Source of the DNA: Actinomycetospora callitridis
Lineage (GTDB): Bacteria; Actinomycetota; Actinomycetes; Mycobacteriales; Pseudonocardiaceae
Assembly (NCBI RefSeq): GCF_028737265.1
Contig: NZ_JAQZAK010000003.1
Location: forward strand, 124,001 to 188,000
Length of the DNA stretch: 64,000 bases
Direction of reading: 5' to 3'
In this document: positions 26,714 to 35,582 of the stretch, one piece after another
How the letters are laid out: the number at the start of each line of letters is the position of its first letter
Position numbering within the stretch: position 1 is the stretch's first letter
Translations under genes and position numbers: made by a program
The notes under the pieces: generated by a model
The model's database searches: none
What the model was told of the DNA's origin: nothing
The model's input: only the letters and a program-made list of their open reading frames with translations

Positions 26714-28222
26714 AGGGCGGCCGGCGAGGATGCCCCGCGGGCGGATCGAGCGCATCGGCTCCGGGCCGACGCCCTCCTCGCGCAGGACGTCGTTCGCCGC
26801 CGTGACCGCGGTGACCGCCGCCCGCTCCATGAGCGCGGACGGGACGTCGCACGCCACCCAGTCGCCGGCCAGACGCAGCCCGCGGGCGTCGGTGAGGACG
26901 CCCGGCCGCACGAGGTGGTAGCCGGGGTCGAACCCGGGCGCGTTGGTGTAGCGGTGCGCCTCGACGTCGATCACGCGCAGGTCGGCGGTCTCGGGCCAGA
27001 GCGCGGCGAGCTCGGTACGCATCGCCGCGACGAGGTCGTCGGTCGGGGTCCCGGACGGGCAGGCGTACGAGTGCAGCTCGATCACGGATCCCCCGCGCTC
27101 CCGCGCCCAGCGCGCCGAGCCCCCCTCGAGCCGGTGGAACAACGTCACCGAGTCGAGGACCTCCTCCCGGGTGACGCCGGTGAACACCGCGCGTGCCGGG
27201 TCGACGTCGCCCTCGCAGAACAGCCGGGCGACGACGTAGGGCTCGCCGCTCGGTAGGGCCGCGATCCGTCGGGCCAGCCCCGGGGCCGCGGCGACGAGCT
27301 CGGGCGACGCGGCCACGAGGTCGCGCGTGGCCGGGACGTCGGTGGTGACGACGAGGTGGCGGGCGTGGCGGGCCGGCTCGCCCTCGACGTCGACGGCCCA
27401 CCCGTGCGCGCCGTCGGGGCGCAGCGCGACCGCGCGCGTCCCCGTGCTCACCGTCGCCCCGTGCTTCTCCAGCAGGCGGGTGAACGGCTCCCAGAGCGAG
27501 GTGCGGTAGTCCTCGGTCGGGGCGTCCATGCCGAGGCCCTCGGGGTTGGCCGTGAAGTAGAAGTGGCACATCGCGAGGAACTCGGCCGCCGAGTAGCGCT
27601 GCTCGACGTTGAAGAACGAGTGCGCGAAGACCTCGAAGAGCATCGCGCGGCCGCGGTCGGAGAAGCCGAGGGAGTCGAGCAGCTCCGCGGCGCTGCGGTG
27701 GTCGTGCTCGGCGTAGGTCCGGACGGGGTCGTAGTGCAGCATCGCCAGCGCCTCGTCGGCGTTCACGTGCCGCAGCTCGCCCAGCTTGAAGCTCGGGCTG
27801 CGCAGGACGAGGGCGACGAGGTTGAGCAGCGGGGTGCGCGGCAGCGCGGTGAAGTCCTCGGACTCCCAGCCCACCGAGGGGCGGCTCGCGATCGGGTAGC
27901 CGCCGACGTCGCGCAGGAAGCCGAGGTCCGGGTCGAGGCGGCGCAGGATGTCGCGCAGCGTGTAGTACTGCCGGAAGAAGCCGTGGTAGCCGTGCTCGAC
28001 CACGACCTCGCTGCCGTCGGCCAGGCGCCGGTCCCAGGTGCCGAGGCGCCCGCCGAGGTGCGGCGCCGCCTCGAGCAGCTCGACCTTCACGCCCCGCTCG
28101 GCGAGCACCAGCGCGGCGGTCACGCCGGCGATCCCGCCGCCGACGACGAGGGCGCTCGTCTCCGGTTCCACCCGCTGGGGCAGGTCGGGCCGGGCGCGCA
28201 CGTGGTGGTGGGGTCGGGACAC
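26705..28222 (-). CDS. FAD-dependent desaturase-like oxidoreductase (carotenoid desaturase/isomerase type)
   Basis: A 505-residue flavoprotein. The Rossmann motif VVGGGIAGVTAALVLAERGV (about 27-46) is followed by GGRLGTW, and the C-terminal FAD contact is LRLAGDWVACDVPSALMERAAVTAVTAAN. The middle part (HGYHGFFRQYYTLRDILRRL, EVFAHSFFNVEQRYSAAEFL) is like the FAD half of isorenieratene-synthase or carotene desaturase/isomerase proteins. No other carotenoid gene (crtB, crtE, crtI) lies in the window, so the substrate is uncertain. The GTG start is chosen at the basic N-terminus (SRPHHHVRARPDLP). Confidence 0.8.
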   Translation of the reverse strand: MSRPHHHVRARPDLPQRVEPETSALVVGGGIAGVTAALVLAERGVKVELLEAAPHLGGRLGTWDRRLADGSEVVVEHGYHGFFRQYYTLRDILRRLDPDLGFLRDVGGYPIASRPSVGWESEDFTALPRTPLLNLVALVLRSPSFKLGELRHVNADEALAMLHYDPVRTYAEHDHRSAAELLDSLGFSDRGRAMLFEVFAHSFFNVEQRYSAAEFLAMCHFYFTANPEGLGMDAPTEDYRTSLWEPFTRLLEKHGATVSTGTRAVALRPDGAHGWAVDVEGEPARHARHLVVTTDVPATRDLVAASPELVAAAPGLARRIAALPSGEPYVVARLFCEGDVDPARAVFTGVTREEVLDSVTLFHRLEGGSARWARERGGSVIELHSYACPSGTPTDDLVAAMRTELAALWPETADLRVIDVEAHRYTNAPGFDPGYHLVRPGVLTDARGLRLAGDWVACDVPSALMERAAVTAVTAANDVLREEGVGPEPMRSIRPRGILAGRPRA

Positions 28223-28298
28223 GGGCCGGAGCCTAGGCCGGACGGTCGGCATGGGCCTGCGGAGACGGGGGCACCTAGCGGGGCGAGGATGAGTCGTG

Positions 28299-28318
28299 CA
28301 CGTCCCGATCGGGACGTG
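28299..28318. promoter_or_regulatory. 20-bp perfect palindrome, candidate operator
   Basis: CACGTCCCGATCGGGACGTG lies in the 115-bp divergent gap, 19 bases before the aldehyde dehydrogenase ATG and 77 bases from the oxidoreductase start. The position suits a repressor site acting on one or both genes. Confidence 0.55.
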
Positions 28319-28337
28319 ACGAAGCGGGAGGGGACGC

Positions 28338-29804
28338 ATGGCCGAGACCGACCGGGAACGTCGCGTGATCGACGAGGTCACGAAGGGACTGATCATCGGC
28401 GGATCGGTGCGCGACGCCACCGAGCAGAAGACGTTCGGCGTCGAGGACCCGTCGACGGGCGAGCTCCTCTGCGACGTGGCGGACGCCTCCCCGGAGGACG
28501 GGATGGTCGCCCTCAAAGCCGCGCACGACGCGCAGCCCGAGTGGGCCGCCACCGCGCCCCGCGAGCGCGGGGAGATCCTGCGCCGCGCGTTCGAGCTGAT
28601 CACCGAACGCGCCGACGACATCGCCCTGATCATGACGCTGGAGATGGGCAAGCCGCTGGCGGAGTCCAAGGCGGAGATCACCTACGCCGCCGAGTTCTTC
28701 CGCTGGTTCTCCGAGGAGGCCGTGCGGATCTCCGGCGAGTGGAAGGTCAACGCCACCGGCAACGGGCGCGTCCTCGTGATGCGTCAGCCGATCGGGCCGT
28801 GTCTGCTGATCACGCCGTGGAACTTCCCGCTGGCGATGGGCACCCGCAAGATCGGCCCGGCGATCGCGGCCGGCTGCACGATGGTCATCAAGCCGGCGAG
28901 CCTGACGCCGCTGACCATCCTCAAGCTGGCCGACATCCTCGCCGAGGCGGGCCTGCCCGACGGCGTGCTCAACGTCGTCACCACGACCTCCACCGGCAAG
29001 GTGATGGGGCCGCTGATCGCCGACGGGCGCATCCGCAAGCTCTCGTTCACCGGGTCGACCGAGGTCGGGCAGAAGCTGATCGAGCAGTCGGCGCAGCAGG
29101 TGCTCAAGACGTCGATGGAGCTCGGCGGCAACGCCCCGTTCGTGGTGTGCGCCGACGCCGACGTCGACGAGGCCGTGCAGGGCGCGATGCTCGCGAAGAT
29201 GCGCAACATCGGCGAGGCGTGCACGGCCGCGAACCGCTTCTACATCCACGCCGACGTCGCCGAGGAGTTCACGAAGAAGCTCGTCGACCGGATGTCCGAC
29301 ATGAAGGTCGGACGCGGCACCGAGGAGGGCGTCGAGGTCGGCCCGCTCGTCGAGGCCGACCAGCGCGACAAGGTCGCCGAGCTCGTCGACGACGCCGTCC
29401 AGAAGGGCGCCACCGTGCGCACCGGGGGCCAGATCCCCTCGGGTGCGGGCTACTTCTACCCGCCGACGGTGCTCTCCGACGTGCCCACGTCGGCGCGCCT
29501 GGCCAAGGAGGAGATCTTCGGCCCGGTGGCGCCGATCTTCACGTTCACCGAGGACGACGACGCGATCCGCGCCGCCAACGACACCGAGTTCGGCCTGGTC
29601 AGCTACCTGTACACGAAGGACCTGAGCCGGGCGATCCGCCTCTCCGAGCGCCTCGAGGCGGGGATGGTCGGGCTCAACCAGGGCATGGTCTCCAACGCCG
29701 GCGCGCCCTTCGGCGGCGTGAAGCAGTCGGGCCTGGGCCGCGAGGGCGGCACCGTCGGCATCGACGAGTACCTCGAGATCAAGTACGTGGCGATGAACGT
29801 GTAG
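28338..29804 (+). CDS. gabD: NAD(P)-dependent succinate-semialdehyde-type dehydrogenase
   Basis: A 488-residue aldehyde dehydrogenase oxidising an aldehyde to the acid through a covalent thiohemiacetal. Glu261 (MELGGNAPF) and Cys295 (GEACTAANR) are the catalytic pair; PWNFPLAMGTRK and FTGSTEVGQ bind NAD(P). The sequence around Cys and the C-terminal GGVKQSGLGREGG are those of the GabD/succinate-semialdehyde group. A GGGAGGGGAC site precedes the ATG. It can supply the last step after the lactonase and alcohol dehydrogenase at 38-40 kb. Confidence 0.88.
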   Translation: MAETDRERRVIDEVTKGLIIGGSVRDATEQKTFGVEDPSTGELLCDVADASPEDGMVALKAAHDAQPEWAATAPRERGEILRRAFELITERADDIALIMTLEMGKPLAESKAEITYAAEFFRWFSEEAVRISGEWKVNATGNGRVLVMRQPIGPCLLITPWNFPLAMGTRKIGPAIAAGCTMVIKPASLTPLTILKLADILAEAGLPDGVLNVVTTTSTGKVMGPLIADGRIRKLSFTGSTEVGQKLIEQSAQQVLKTSMELGGNAPFVVCADADVDEAVQGAMLAKMRNIGEACTAANRFYIHADVAEEFTKKLVDRMSDMKVGRGTEEGVEVGPLVEADQRDKVAELVDDAVQKGATVRTGGQIPSGAGYFYPPTVLSDVPTSARLAKEEIFGPVAPIFTFTEDDDAIRAANDTEFGLVSYLYTKDLSRAIRLSERLEAGMVGLNQGMVSNAGAPFGGVKQSGLGREGGTVGIDEYLEIKYVAMNV

Positions 29805-29874
29805 GTGCGCTTCGCGCATGTGAGCAGTTTGGAGTGCCATAGCACTCCAAACTGCTCACATGGCCGGAGGCCAC
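29804..29874. terminator. Bidirectional hairpin between convergent genes
   Basis: A perfect 21-bp stem (29817-29837 with 29842-29862) with a CATA loop, plus weaker outer pairing. The core is shared with the hairpin at 8644-8715. It starts at the stop of the dehydrogenase, and the convergent DUF3616 gene has its TGA (29856-29858) inside the right arm. Confidence 0.85.
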
Positions 29875-30851
29875 AGGTCGCCCAGGAGGGTCTCGTCGTC
29901 CAGGCGGTGGGCGGCCGGGGTGTCGTGCAGGACGAGCAGACCCTCCGGCAGGACGGCGAGGCCCTCGGGGCGGTCGCAGCCCACGCCGACGGCGAGCTCC
30001 GCGACCGTCTCGATCTCCTCGCGCGGGATCGCCGGCGGCAGCGGGGCGGCCGCCGCCCCGGGCAGGCGCAGGACGCGGGCCGGCCCGTCGAGCACCATCG
30101 TCGGGCCCGCGAGGACGAGCAGGTCGTCGCCGGCGCGGGCGAGGTCGCGCACGCCGAGCCCGTCGAGGTCGAGGAAGACCTTGTCGATCCCGTCGAGCAC
30201 GAGTTCGGTCCCCTCGACGCGCACCGCGAGCCACAGCAGCACGGCCCACCCGCGCAGCACCGGTCCGCGCAGGCCGAGGACGACCCGCTCCCCCAGCACC
30301 GCGACGCCCTCGACGTCGAACCCGTTGTCCTTGCCCGGGATGCCGAGGAACGGGCCGAGGTGCTCGTCGTCGGCGAGCGCGCCCCAGAGGCCCCGCCTAC
30401 CCGACGGCAGGCGCGCTCCCGCACCGGGAGCGGGACGCGGACCGTCCGGCCCGTCCCGCAGCGGCAGCCGGGCGAGCAGGCGCCGCGACTTCTCCGCCGA
30501 CGTCCGGGCGAGGCGCGCGGGCACGTCGGCGGGGTCGGTGCCGGGCTTCACCCGCCTGCGCTTCGGGCTGTGCGAGCCGACGACCCACAGGCAGCCGTCG
30601 ACGACGTCGAGCCCCTCGGCGTCCACCTCCTCACCGGGCTTCCCCGGCAGGTCGACGGCCTCGCCGAGCGGCACCTCGTCGGGGCTCCCCCAGCCCGGGC
30701 CGTCGCGCCGCAGCGCCAGCAGCGAGGAACCCTCGTCCGGGGCCACGAAGAGCGTGTCGCCGACCGCGGCGACCCCGGAGAGGTCCACGCCCGCCGTCGG
30801 CGCGTGCGTTCCGAGGTGCAGGGGCACGGTCGTCGGGCTCATGGCGCTCAC
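29856..30851 (-). CDS. DUF3616 family protein
   Basis: A 331-residue protein with beta-propeller-like repeats: LSGVAAVGDTLFVAPDEGSSLL, VDAEGLDVVDGCLWVVGSHSPKRRR, FDVEGVAVLGERVVLGLRGPVLRGWAVLL and DRPEGLAVLPEGLLVLHD. These are typical DUF3616 (phytase-like propeller) motifs; no signal peptide is present and enzymatic activity is unknown. The GTG start overlaps the lipoprotein stop (GTGA); ATG at 30842 is an alternative. The last residues (PPAM) are encoded by the terminator hairpin. Confidence 0.8.
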   Translation of the reverse strand: MSAMSPTTVPLHLGTHAPTAGVDLSGVAAVGDTLFVAPDEGSSLLALRRDGPGWGSPDEVPLGEAVDLPGKPGEEVDAEGLDVVDGCLWVVGSHSPKRRRVKPGTDPADVPARLARTSAEKSRRLLARLPLRDGPDGPRPAPGAGARLPSGRRGLWGALADDEHLGPFLGIPGKDNGFDVEGVAVLGERVVLGLRGPVLRGWAVLLWLAVRVEGTELVLDGIDKVFLDLDGLGVRDLARAGDDLLVLAGPTMVLDGPARVLRLPGAAAAPLPPAIPREEIETVAELAVGVGCDRPEGLAVLPEGLLVLHDTPAAHRLDDETLLGDLWPPAM

Positions 30852-31276
30852 TGTCCCCGGAACGTGAAGACCGCGGTGCGCCCGTCGGAGGATTCGAGCC
30901 GCACGGTCGAGCCGTCCTCGACGAAGGTGCCGCCCTGTTCGACGCGGGTGACGATGCCGTCGTCGGAGATGTCCACCGAGCCCGGCGCCATGGCCTCCAC
31001 CCGGAAGTCCACGCCGTCGCCGTCGCTCGCGGGCCGGCGGGTGGTGCTCCGGCCCGAGCCGCTGCTGTGGTTGCTGCCGGGCTGGCTCACCTCGATCGGC
31101 GTGCCCGTGACCGTCGCGCGGCAGTCGTTGCCGGAGCAGCTCACCGAGCTGCCGGCGCCTCCCGCGCAGCCGGCGAGCAGGCCGGCCGCGACGAGGGCGA
31201 CGGCCGGCGCACCGGTCGCGCGCAGCACCCGTCGCCGCAGCGGCTCAGCGGGCGACTCGTGGATCGGGGCGGTCAT
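30848..31276 (-). CDS. Lipoprotein of unknown function
   Basis: A 142-residue protein. A basic region (RRRVLRATG) and hydrophobic core end in the lipobox LLAGC (Cys near residue 37). The exported part starts with SCSGNDCRATVTGTPIEV, with two cysteines that may form a disulfide, then beta-type segments to the end. No family is recognised. It overlaps the DUF3616 gene by four bases, so the two are co-translated. Confidence 0.72.
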   Translation of the reverse strand: MTAPIHESPAEPLRRRVLRATGAPAVALVAAGLLAGCAGGAGSSVSCSGNDCRATVTGTPIEVSQPGSNHSSGSGRSTTRRPASDGDGVDFRVEAMAPGSVDISDDGIVTRVEQGGTFVEDGSTVRLESSDGRTAVFTFRGQ

Positions 31277-31391
31277 GCGGGCACCTCGCCGTGGCTCGAG
31301 GGGGTGATCTCGATCCGTACGACGGTCCGGCCCGCCCGGAATGTTCCCGGCGACTCAGCAGGACGACCACAGCAGCACGACCACAGCAGGA

Positions 31392-32174
31392 CTAGAGCAG
31401 GACCTCGGCCAGCACCCGCGCGAGGTCGGCCGGTTCCCACCCGTGCGCGGCCCCCGGCACCTCGCCGCGCTCCGCGTGCGGCAGCGCGTCGACCAGCGCG
31501 TCCGCGGCCTCGACGAACACCGGCCAGGCGGCCGTGCCGGTGAGCACCGTCGTCGGCGCCGTGACCTCCCGGGCGAGCGTGCCGTCGCGCAGGGCGTCGG
31601 CCGCCCACGCCAGCGCCTCGGCGTCCGCCGCCGTCGTCGGCGCGAGCCGCAGGTAGCGCTCGCGGTCCGGGCCGGCGAGCATCCCGTCGAGCCACTCCGG
31701 GGGCATGCCGTCCATCGCGAAGCGCAGCACCGCCTCGGGGCCTGCGGACCCCGTGCGCTCGACGATGCCGGCGTGCCAGGCCCGGGCGTCGGCGGAGCCG
31801 TCGGTACCGAGCGGGATCTCCCAGAGCACCAGGTGGTCGACGCCGGGGATCCGGGTGGCGGCGGCCAGGGCGATCGCGCCGCCCGACGAGCTGCCGTAGA
31901 GCGCCGCGCGCCCGCCGAGCTCGTCGATCAGCGCGCGCAGGGCCTCCACCTCCCCGGCCAGGGTGAACGGCGGGTCGCCGGTGCTGTCGCCCCGCCCGGG
32001 GCGGTCGTGGTGCACGACGTCGAACCGGCGGGCGGCCAGCTCGCCGGTCAGCGTGCGCGTCGCGGGGTCGGTGGCCCGCATCTGGCCCAGACCGCCGACG
32101 AGCACGAGGGGCCGCCCGCCCGCGCCCTCGCGGTCGTAGGCGATGCGGCGGCCGGCGCCGGTGCGGACGTACAC
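31392..32174 (-). CDS. alpha/beta-hydrolase
   Basis: A 260-residue hydrolase: nucleophile elbow GSSSGG near residue 93, HHDRPGRGDSTG (oxyanion region and strand 4), and PGAAHGWEPADLARVL near the end with the catalytic His. The substrate is not evident. The start GTG lies five bases after the GluRS stop, so it belongs to that transcription unit. Confidence 0.85.
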   Translation of the reverse strand: MYVRTGAGRRIAYDREGAGGRPLVLVGGLGQMRATDPATRTLTGELAARRFDVVHHDRPGRGDSTGDPPFTLAGEVEALRALIDELGGRAALYGSSSGGAIALAAATRIPGVDHLVLWEIPLGTDGSADARAWHAGIVERTGSAGPEAVLRFAMDGMPPEWLDGMLAGPDRERYLRLAPTTAADAEALAWAADALRDGTLAREVTAPTTVLTGTAAWPVFVEAADALVDALPHAERGEVPGAAHGWEPADLARVLAEVLL

Positions 32175-32179
32175 GGACG

Positions 32180-33838
32180 TCAGCCCGTCACGGCGCGCAG
32201 CCGGCGCACGACCTCGTCGGCGCCGAGGGCCCGCGTGACCTCGTAGAGGTCGGGGCTGCGCTGCGCCCCGGTGATCGCGACGCGGGCGACGTTGGCGGCG
32301 TCGCGCAGCATGCCCGGGTAGGCGTCGGGGTCCTTCTTGTACGTCTTCGGGTTGGGCGCGAAGCCGTGGCGGGTCGCGAGGTCGCGGATCTGCTGGAACC
32401 ACGTCGGCTGGTCGCCCTCGTGGGTGTAGGTGTCCGCCAGGTCCGCCGCGACGGTGCGCACCAGCGCGGCGTCCAGCTCGCCGAACCGCTCGTCGTCGGG
32501 GTCGGTGACGTCGGTGAAGAGCTCGGGGAAGAAGAAGCCGTAGGCCTCGCGGAAGTCCGACCACTTCGCGAGGTCCTTGCGCGGGTTCTCCACGCCCACC
32601 CGCTCGACGTCGATCGCCGCGAGCGCGAGCTCGGGGTTCGCGTCGAGCACCTTGACGACCTCGGGGTCGTACTCGGCGGCCCACGCCCGCACCCCGGCGA
32701 GCACCTCGGGCCCGGGGAGCGTCGCGATGTGGTCGGCGGAGATGTCGCTGAGCTTCACCGTGTCGACCAGCGGCCCGGCGAGCCCGAACTCGTCGAGGCG
32801 CAGCGGCGTGGCCAGGGCCTCGGCCAGCGGGACCTCGGCCAGCCGCGGGTTGGCGAGCCCACGCAGGTAGTACTGCACGGCGGGCACCGGGAAGCCGGCC
32901 TCGAGGTAGTAGTCGACGGCGGCCTCGGCGTCCTTGCGCTTGGAGAGCTTGCGCTTCGACCCGCCCTCCTGCTTCATCAGCGGCGCGAGGTGGGCGTAGT
33001 CGACGGGATCGAAGCCGAGCGCGGCGAACAGCTGGCGGTGCGTCGGCACCGACGAGAGCCACTCCTCGGTGCGCACCACCAGGTTCGTGCGCATCAGGTG
33101 GTCGTCGACGGCGTGCGCGAAGTGGTAGGTCGGCAGCCGGACCGGGCTCTCCGAGCTCTTGAGGATGACCACGTCGTTGTGGTTGTCCTCCATCTCGACC
33201 CGCCCGCGCAGCCGGTCGGTGAACGCGAACCGCTCCCCCACCTTGCCCTCGGACCGGAACCGCGCGACCCACGGCCTGCCCTCGTCGAGGGCGGCGCGCA
33301 CCTCGTCCTCGCTCGCGTCCCGCCACGGCGCCCAGCGCCCGTAGTAGCCGGTGGGCAGCTTGAGCGTGCGCTGGGCGTCGGAGATCTGCGCGAGCTCGTC
33401 CTTCGTGGCGAAGTCCGGGTACGCCGTGCCCTGGCGCATCAGCTCGCGGACGTAGGTCTGGTAGATCGCCGCGCGCTGCGACTGGTGGTACGGCCCGTAC
33501 TCCCCGCGCGGGGCCGGGAGTGCGGTGTCGCCCTCGTCGGGGACGAGGCCGAACGCGTCGAACGCCCGGGTGAACTGGGCGTCCGCGCCCTCGACCTCAC
33601 GGCTCTGGTCGGTGTCCTCGATCCGCAGGACGTAGACGCCGTCGGTGGAGTGCGCGAGGTCGCGCGACACCATCGCGGTGTACAGGCCGCCGATGTGCAC
33701 GAACCCGGTCGGGCTCGGCCCGAACCGGGTGACGAGGGCACCGGCGGCGAGATCGCGCGGCGGGTAGCGCTCCTCGAGCTCGGCGGGCTCGGGCAGGTCG
33801 GCCGGGAACAGGCCGTCGACGAGGGCGCGATCGAGCAT
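32180..33838 (-). CDS. gltX: Glutamate--tRNA ligase, long variant
   Basis: A 552-residue class I synthetase that charges tRNA-Glu. The HIGH-type site is HIGG (48-51) in GPSPTGFVHIGGLYTA, and the KMSKS-type loop is KLSKR (near 296). It has a 35-residue N-terminal extension (LFPADLPEPAELEERYPPRDL) and is about 60 residues longer than usual actinobacterial GluRS. The extension and sequence resemble the subgroup common in clostridia-like bacteria. Whether it is the only GluRS of the genome cannot be seen. The alpha/beta-hydrolase follows five bases downstream. Confidence 0.88.
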   Translation of the reverse strand: MLDRALVDGLFPADLPEPAELEERYPPRDLAAGALVTRFGPSPTGFVHIGGLYTAMVSRDLAHSTDGVYVLRIEDTDQSREVEGADAQFTRAFDAFGLVPDEGDTALPAPRGEYGPYHQSQRAAIYQTYVRELMRQGTAYPDFATKDELAQISDAQRTLKLPTGYYGRWAPWRDASEDEVRAALDEGRPWVARFRSEGKVGERFAFTDRLRGRVEMEDNHNDVVILKSSESPVRLPTYHFAHAVDDHLMRTNLVVRTEEWLSSVPTHRQLFAALGFDPVDYAHLAPLMKQEGGSKRKLSKRKDAEAAVDYYLEAGFPVPAVQYYLRGLANPRLAEVPLAEALATPLRLDEFGLAGPLVDTVKLSDISADHIATLPGPEVLAGVRAWAAEYDPEVVKVLDANPELALAAIDVERVGVENPRKDLAKWSDFREAYGFFFPELFTDVTDPDDERFGELDAALVRTVAADLADTYTHEGDQPTWFQQIRDLATRHGFAPNPKTYKKDPDAYPGMLRDAANVARVAITGAQRSPDLYEVTRALGADEVVRRLRAVTG

Positions 33839-33867
33839 GGCCCCAATCTACGAGGTGGCCCCCCGGC

Positions 33868-35052
33868 TCAGACGGTGTCGGTCGGCGGGAGCCCCGCGTC
33901 GCCGGTCGCGTGCCGTCCGAGCCCGTTCGTCTCGGGCTCCGCTACGGCGGCGTCGGCCCGCTGTTCGGCCGCCGCGACGACCTTGGCGATCTCGGGGTCG
34001 GTGCTGGTGTCGAACCAGTCCTCGACGTCGGCGTCGGTCTGGCCCGGGCGCGTGGCGGGCGACGCGTCCTCGGGCGAGGGCTGGTAGCGGAACACCCCGT
34101 CCTCGCCGGGCGCCCCGAGCATCTTCGTGAAGCCCTCCAGCGCCTTGCCGAAGTCGCTGGGCACCACCCACATCTTGTTGCTGTCGCCCTGCGCCATCTG
34201 CGGCAGCGTCTGCAGGTACTGGTAGGCCAGCATCTCCGGCGTCGGGCGCCCGGCCTTGATCGCGGCGAACGTCTTCTCGATCGCCTTGGCCTCGCCCTGC
34301 GCCTGGTAGTACGCGGCGGCCCGATCGCCCTGCGCGCGCAGCATGGTGGCCTGGCGGTCGGCCTCGGCGTTGAGGATCGCGGCCTGCTTCGAGCCCTCGG
34401 CGTTGAGGATCGCGGCCTGCTTGTTGCCCTGTGCGGCGGCGATCGAGGACTCGCGGTGACCCTCGGCGGTGAGGATCATCGCCCGCTTCTCGCGGTCGGC
34501 CTTCATCTGCTGCTCCATCGAGTGCTGGATGGAGGGCGGCGGGTCGATGGCCTTGAGCTCGACGCGGACGACGCGCAGACCCCACGGCCCGGTGGCGTCG
34601 TCGAGGGCCCGGCGCAGGCGGGTGTTGATCGTCTCGCGGGAGGTCAGTGCCTCCTCCAGGCTCATCCCGCCGACCACGTCGCGCAGCGTCGTCGTGGTGA
34701 GCTGCTGGACGCCGTTGATGTAGTCGGAGATCTCGTAGACCGCGTTGCGCGGCTCGGTGACCTGGTAGTACACAACGGTGTCGATGGAGACCGTCAGGTT
34801 GTCCTGGGTGATCACCGGCTGCGGCGGGAACGAGACGACCTGCTCCCAGAGCGCCACCCGCTCGCGGATGCGGTCGATGAACGGCACCAGGATCGTCAGG
34901 CCGGGCGCGGCGGTGCGCTGGTAGCGCCCGAGCCGCTCGATCACCGCGGCCTCGGCCTGGCGGACGACCGTGACGCTCTTGACCACCGCGGTGATGATCA
35001 GGATGAGCACGATCGCGGACACGACGTACAGCACGAGCGTGACGGGGTCCAT
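33868..35052 (-). CDS. SPFH/band-7 membrane scaffold protein
   Basis: A 394-residue stomatin-like protein. One N-terminal helix (about 5-25) anchors the SPFH domain (about 28-185: AEAAVIERLGRYQRTAAPGLTILVPFIDRI, QDNLTVSIDTVVYYQVTEP). An Ala/Glu/Gln-rich coiled coil (about 185-265) follows, with NAEGSKQAAILNAEAD-type repeats. Such QmcA-like proteins organise membrane microdomains, usually with an NfeD partner, which is the gene three bases upstream. Confidence 0.9.
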   Translation of the reverse strand: MDPVTLVLYVVSAIVLILIITAVVKSVTVVRQAEAAVIERLGRYQRTAAPGLTILVPFIDRIRERVALWEQVVSFPPQPVITQDNLTVSIDTVVYYQVTEPRNAVYEISDYINGVQQLTTTTLRDVVGGMSLEEALTSRETINTRLRRALDDATGPWGLRVVRVELKAIDPPPSIQHSMEQQMKADREKRAMILTAEGHRESSIAAAQGNKQAAILNAEGSKQAAILNAEADRQATMLRAQGDRAAAYYQAQGEAKAIEKTFAAIKAGRPTPEMLAYQYLQTLPQMAQGDSNKMWVVPSDFGKALEGFTKMLGAPGEDGVFRYQPSPEDASPATRPGQTDADVEDWFDTSTDPEIAKVVAAAEQRADAAVAEPETNGLGRHATGDAGLPPTDTV

Positions 35053-35055
35053 CGG

Positions 35056-35541
35056 CTAGCTCTCTCCCTGCAGGGGCGGACGGGACGGGCGCGCGGGCCC
35101 GGCGACGTCCGCCGTGACCACCGCCGTCGCCCCGCGGATGTCGACGACGACCACGGGGTCGCCGGTGGCCAGCTCGGCGCCCTCGTGCAGCGCGCGGGCC
35201 GTCCAGAGCGCGCCGCCGATGCGCACGGTGCCCGCATCGGCGGCGGAGATCGGCTCGACCACCTCGGCCAGCGCCCCGAGCAGCGCCGTCGGTCCGGCGT
35301 TGGCGGTGCCGTCCTCGCGCGACCCGTGGACGCGGCGCAGCAGCGGCGGACGCGCGAGCAGGACGAGGAGGGTGGCGGCCAGCCCGAAGACCGCGACGTC
35401 GGCCCCCAGGGGGACGCCGAGGGCGGAGGCGCCGGCGGCGACCAGCGAGGCGACGCCGAGCATCAGCAGCACGAGGGTGCCGGACATGAGCTCGACCGCG
35501 ATCAGGAGGACTCCCGCGACGAGCCAGAGCAGCGGGATCAC
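35056..35541 (-). CDS. NfeD-like membrane protein, partner of the SPFH protein
   Basis: A 161-residue short NfeD protein: three hydrophobic segments (about 2-22, 28-45, 50-65) and a C-terminal OB-fold-like domain (LLGALAEVVEPISAADAGTVRIGGALWTARA). Short NfeD proteins bind stomatin-type partners; gene order with the SPFH gene three bases downstream fits this. The GTG start is chosen just ahead of the first helix. Confidence 0.85.
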   Translation of the reverse strand: MIPLLWLVAGVLLIAVELMSGTLVLLMLGVASLVAAGASALGVPLGADVAVFGLAATLLVLLARPPLLRRVHGSREDGTANAGPTALLGALAEVVEPISAADAGTVRIGGALWTARALHEGAELATGDPVVVVDIRGATAVVTADVAGPARPSRPPLQGES

Positions 35542-35582
35542 ACCGCTGAGTGTGCCACGCCGGGGTGTCCGCGGAGGTGAGT

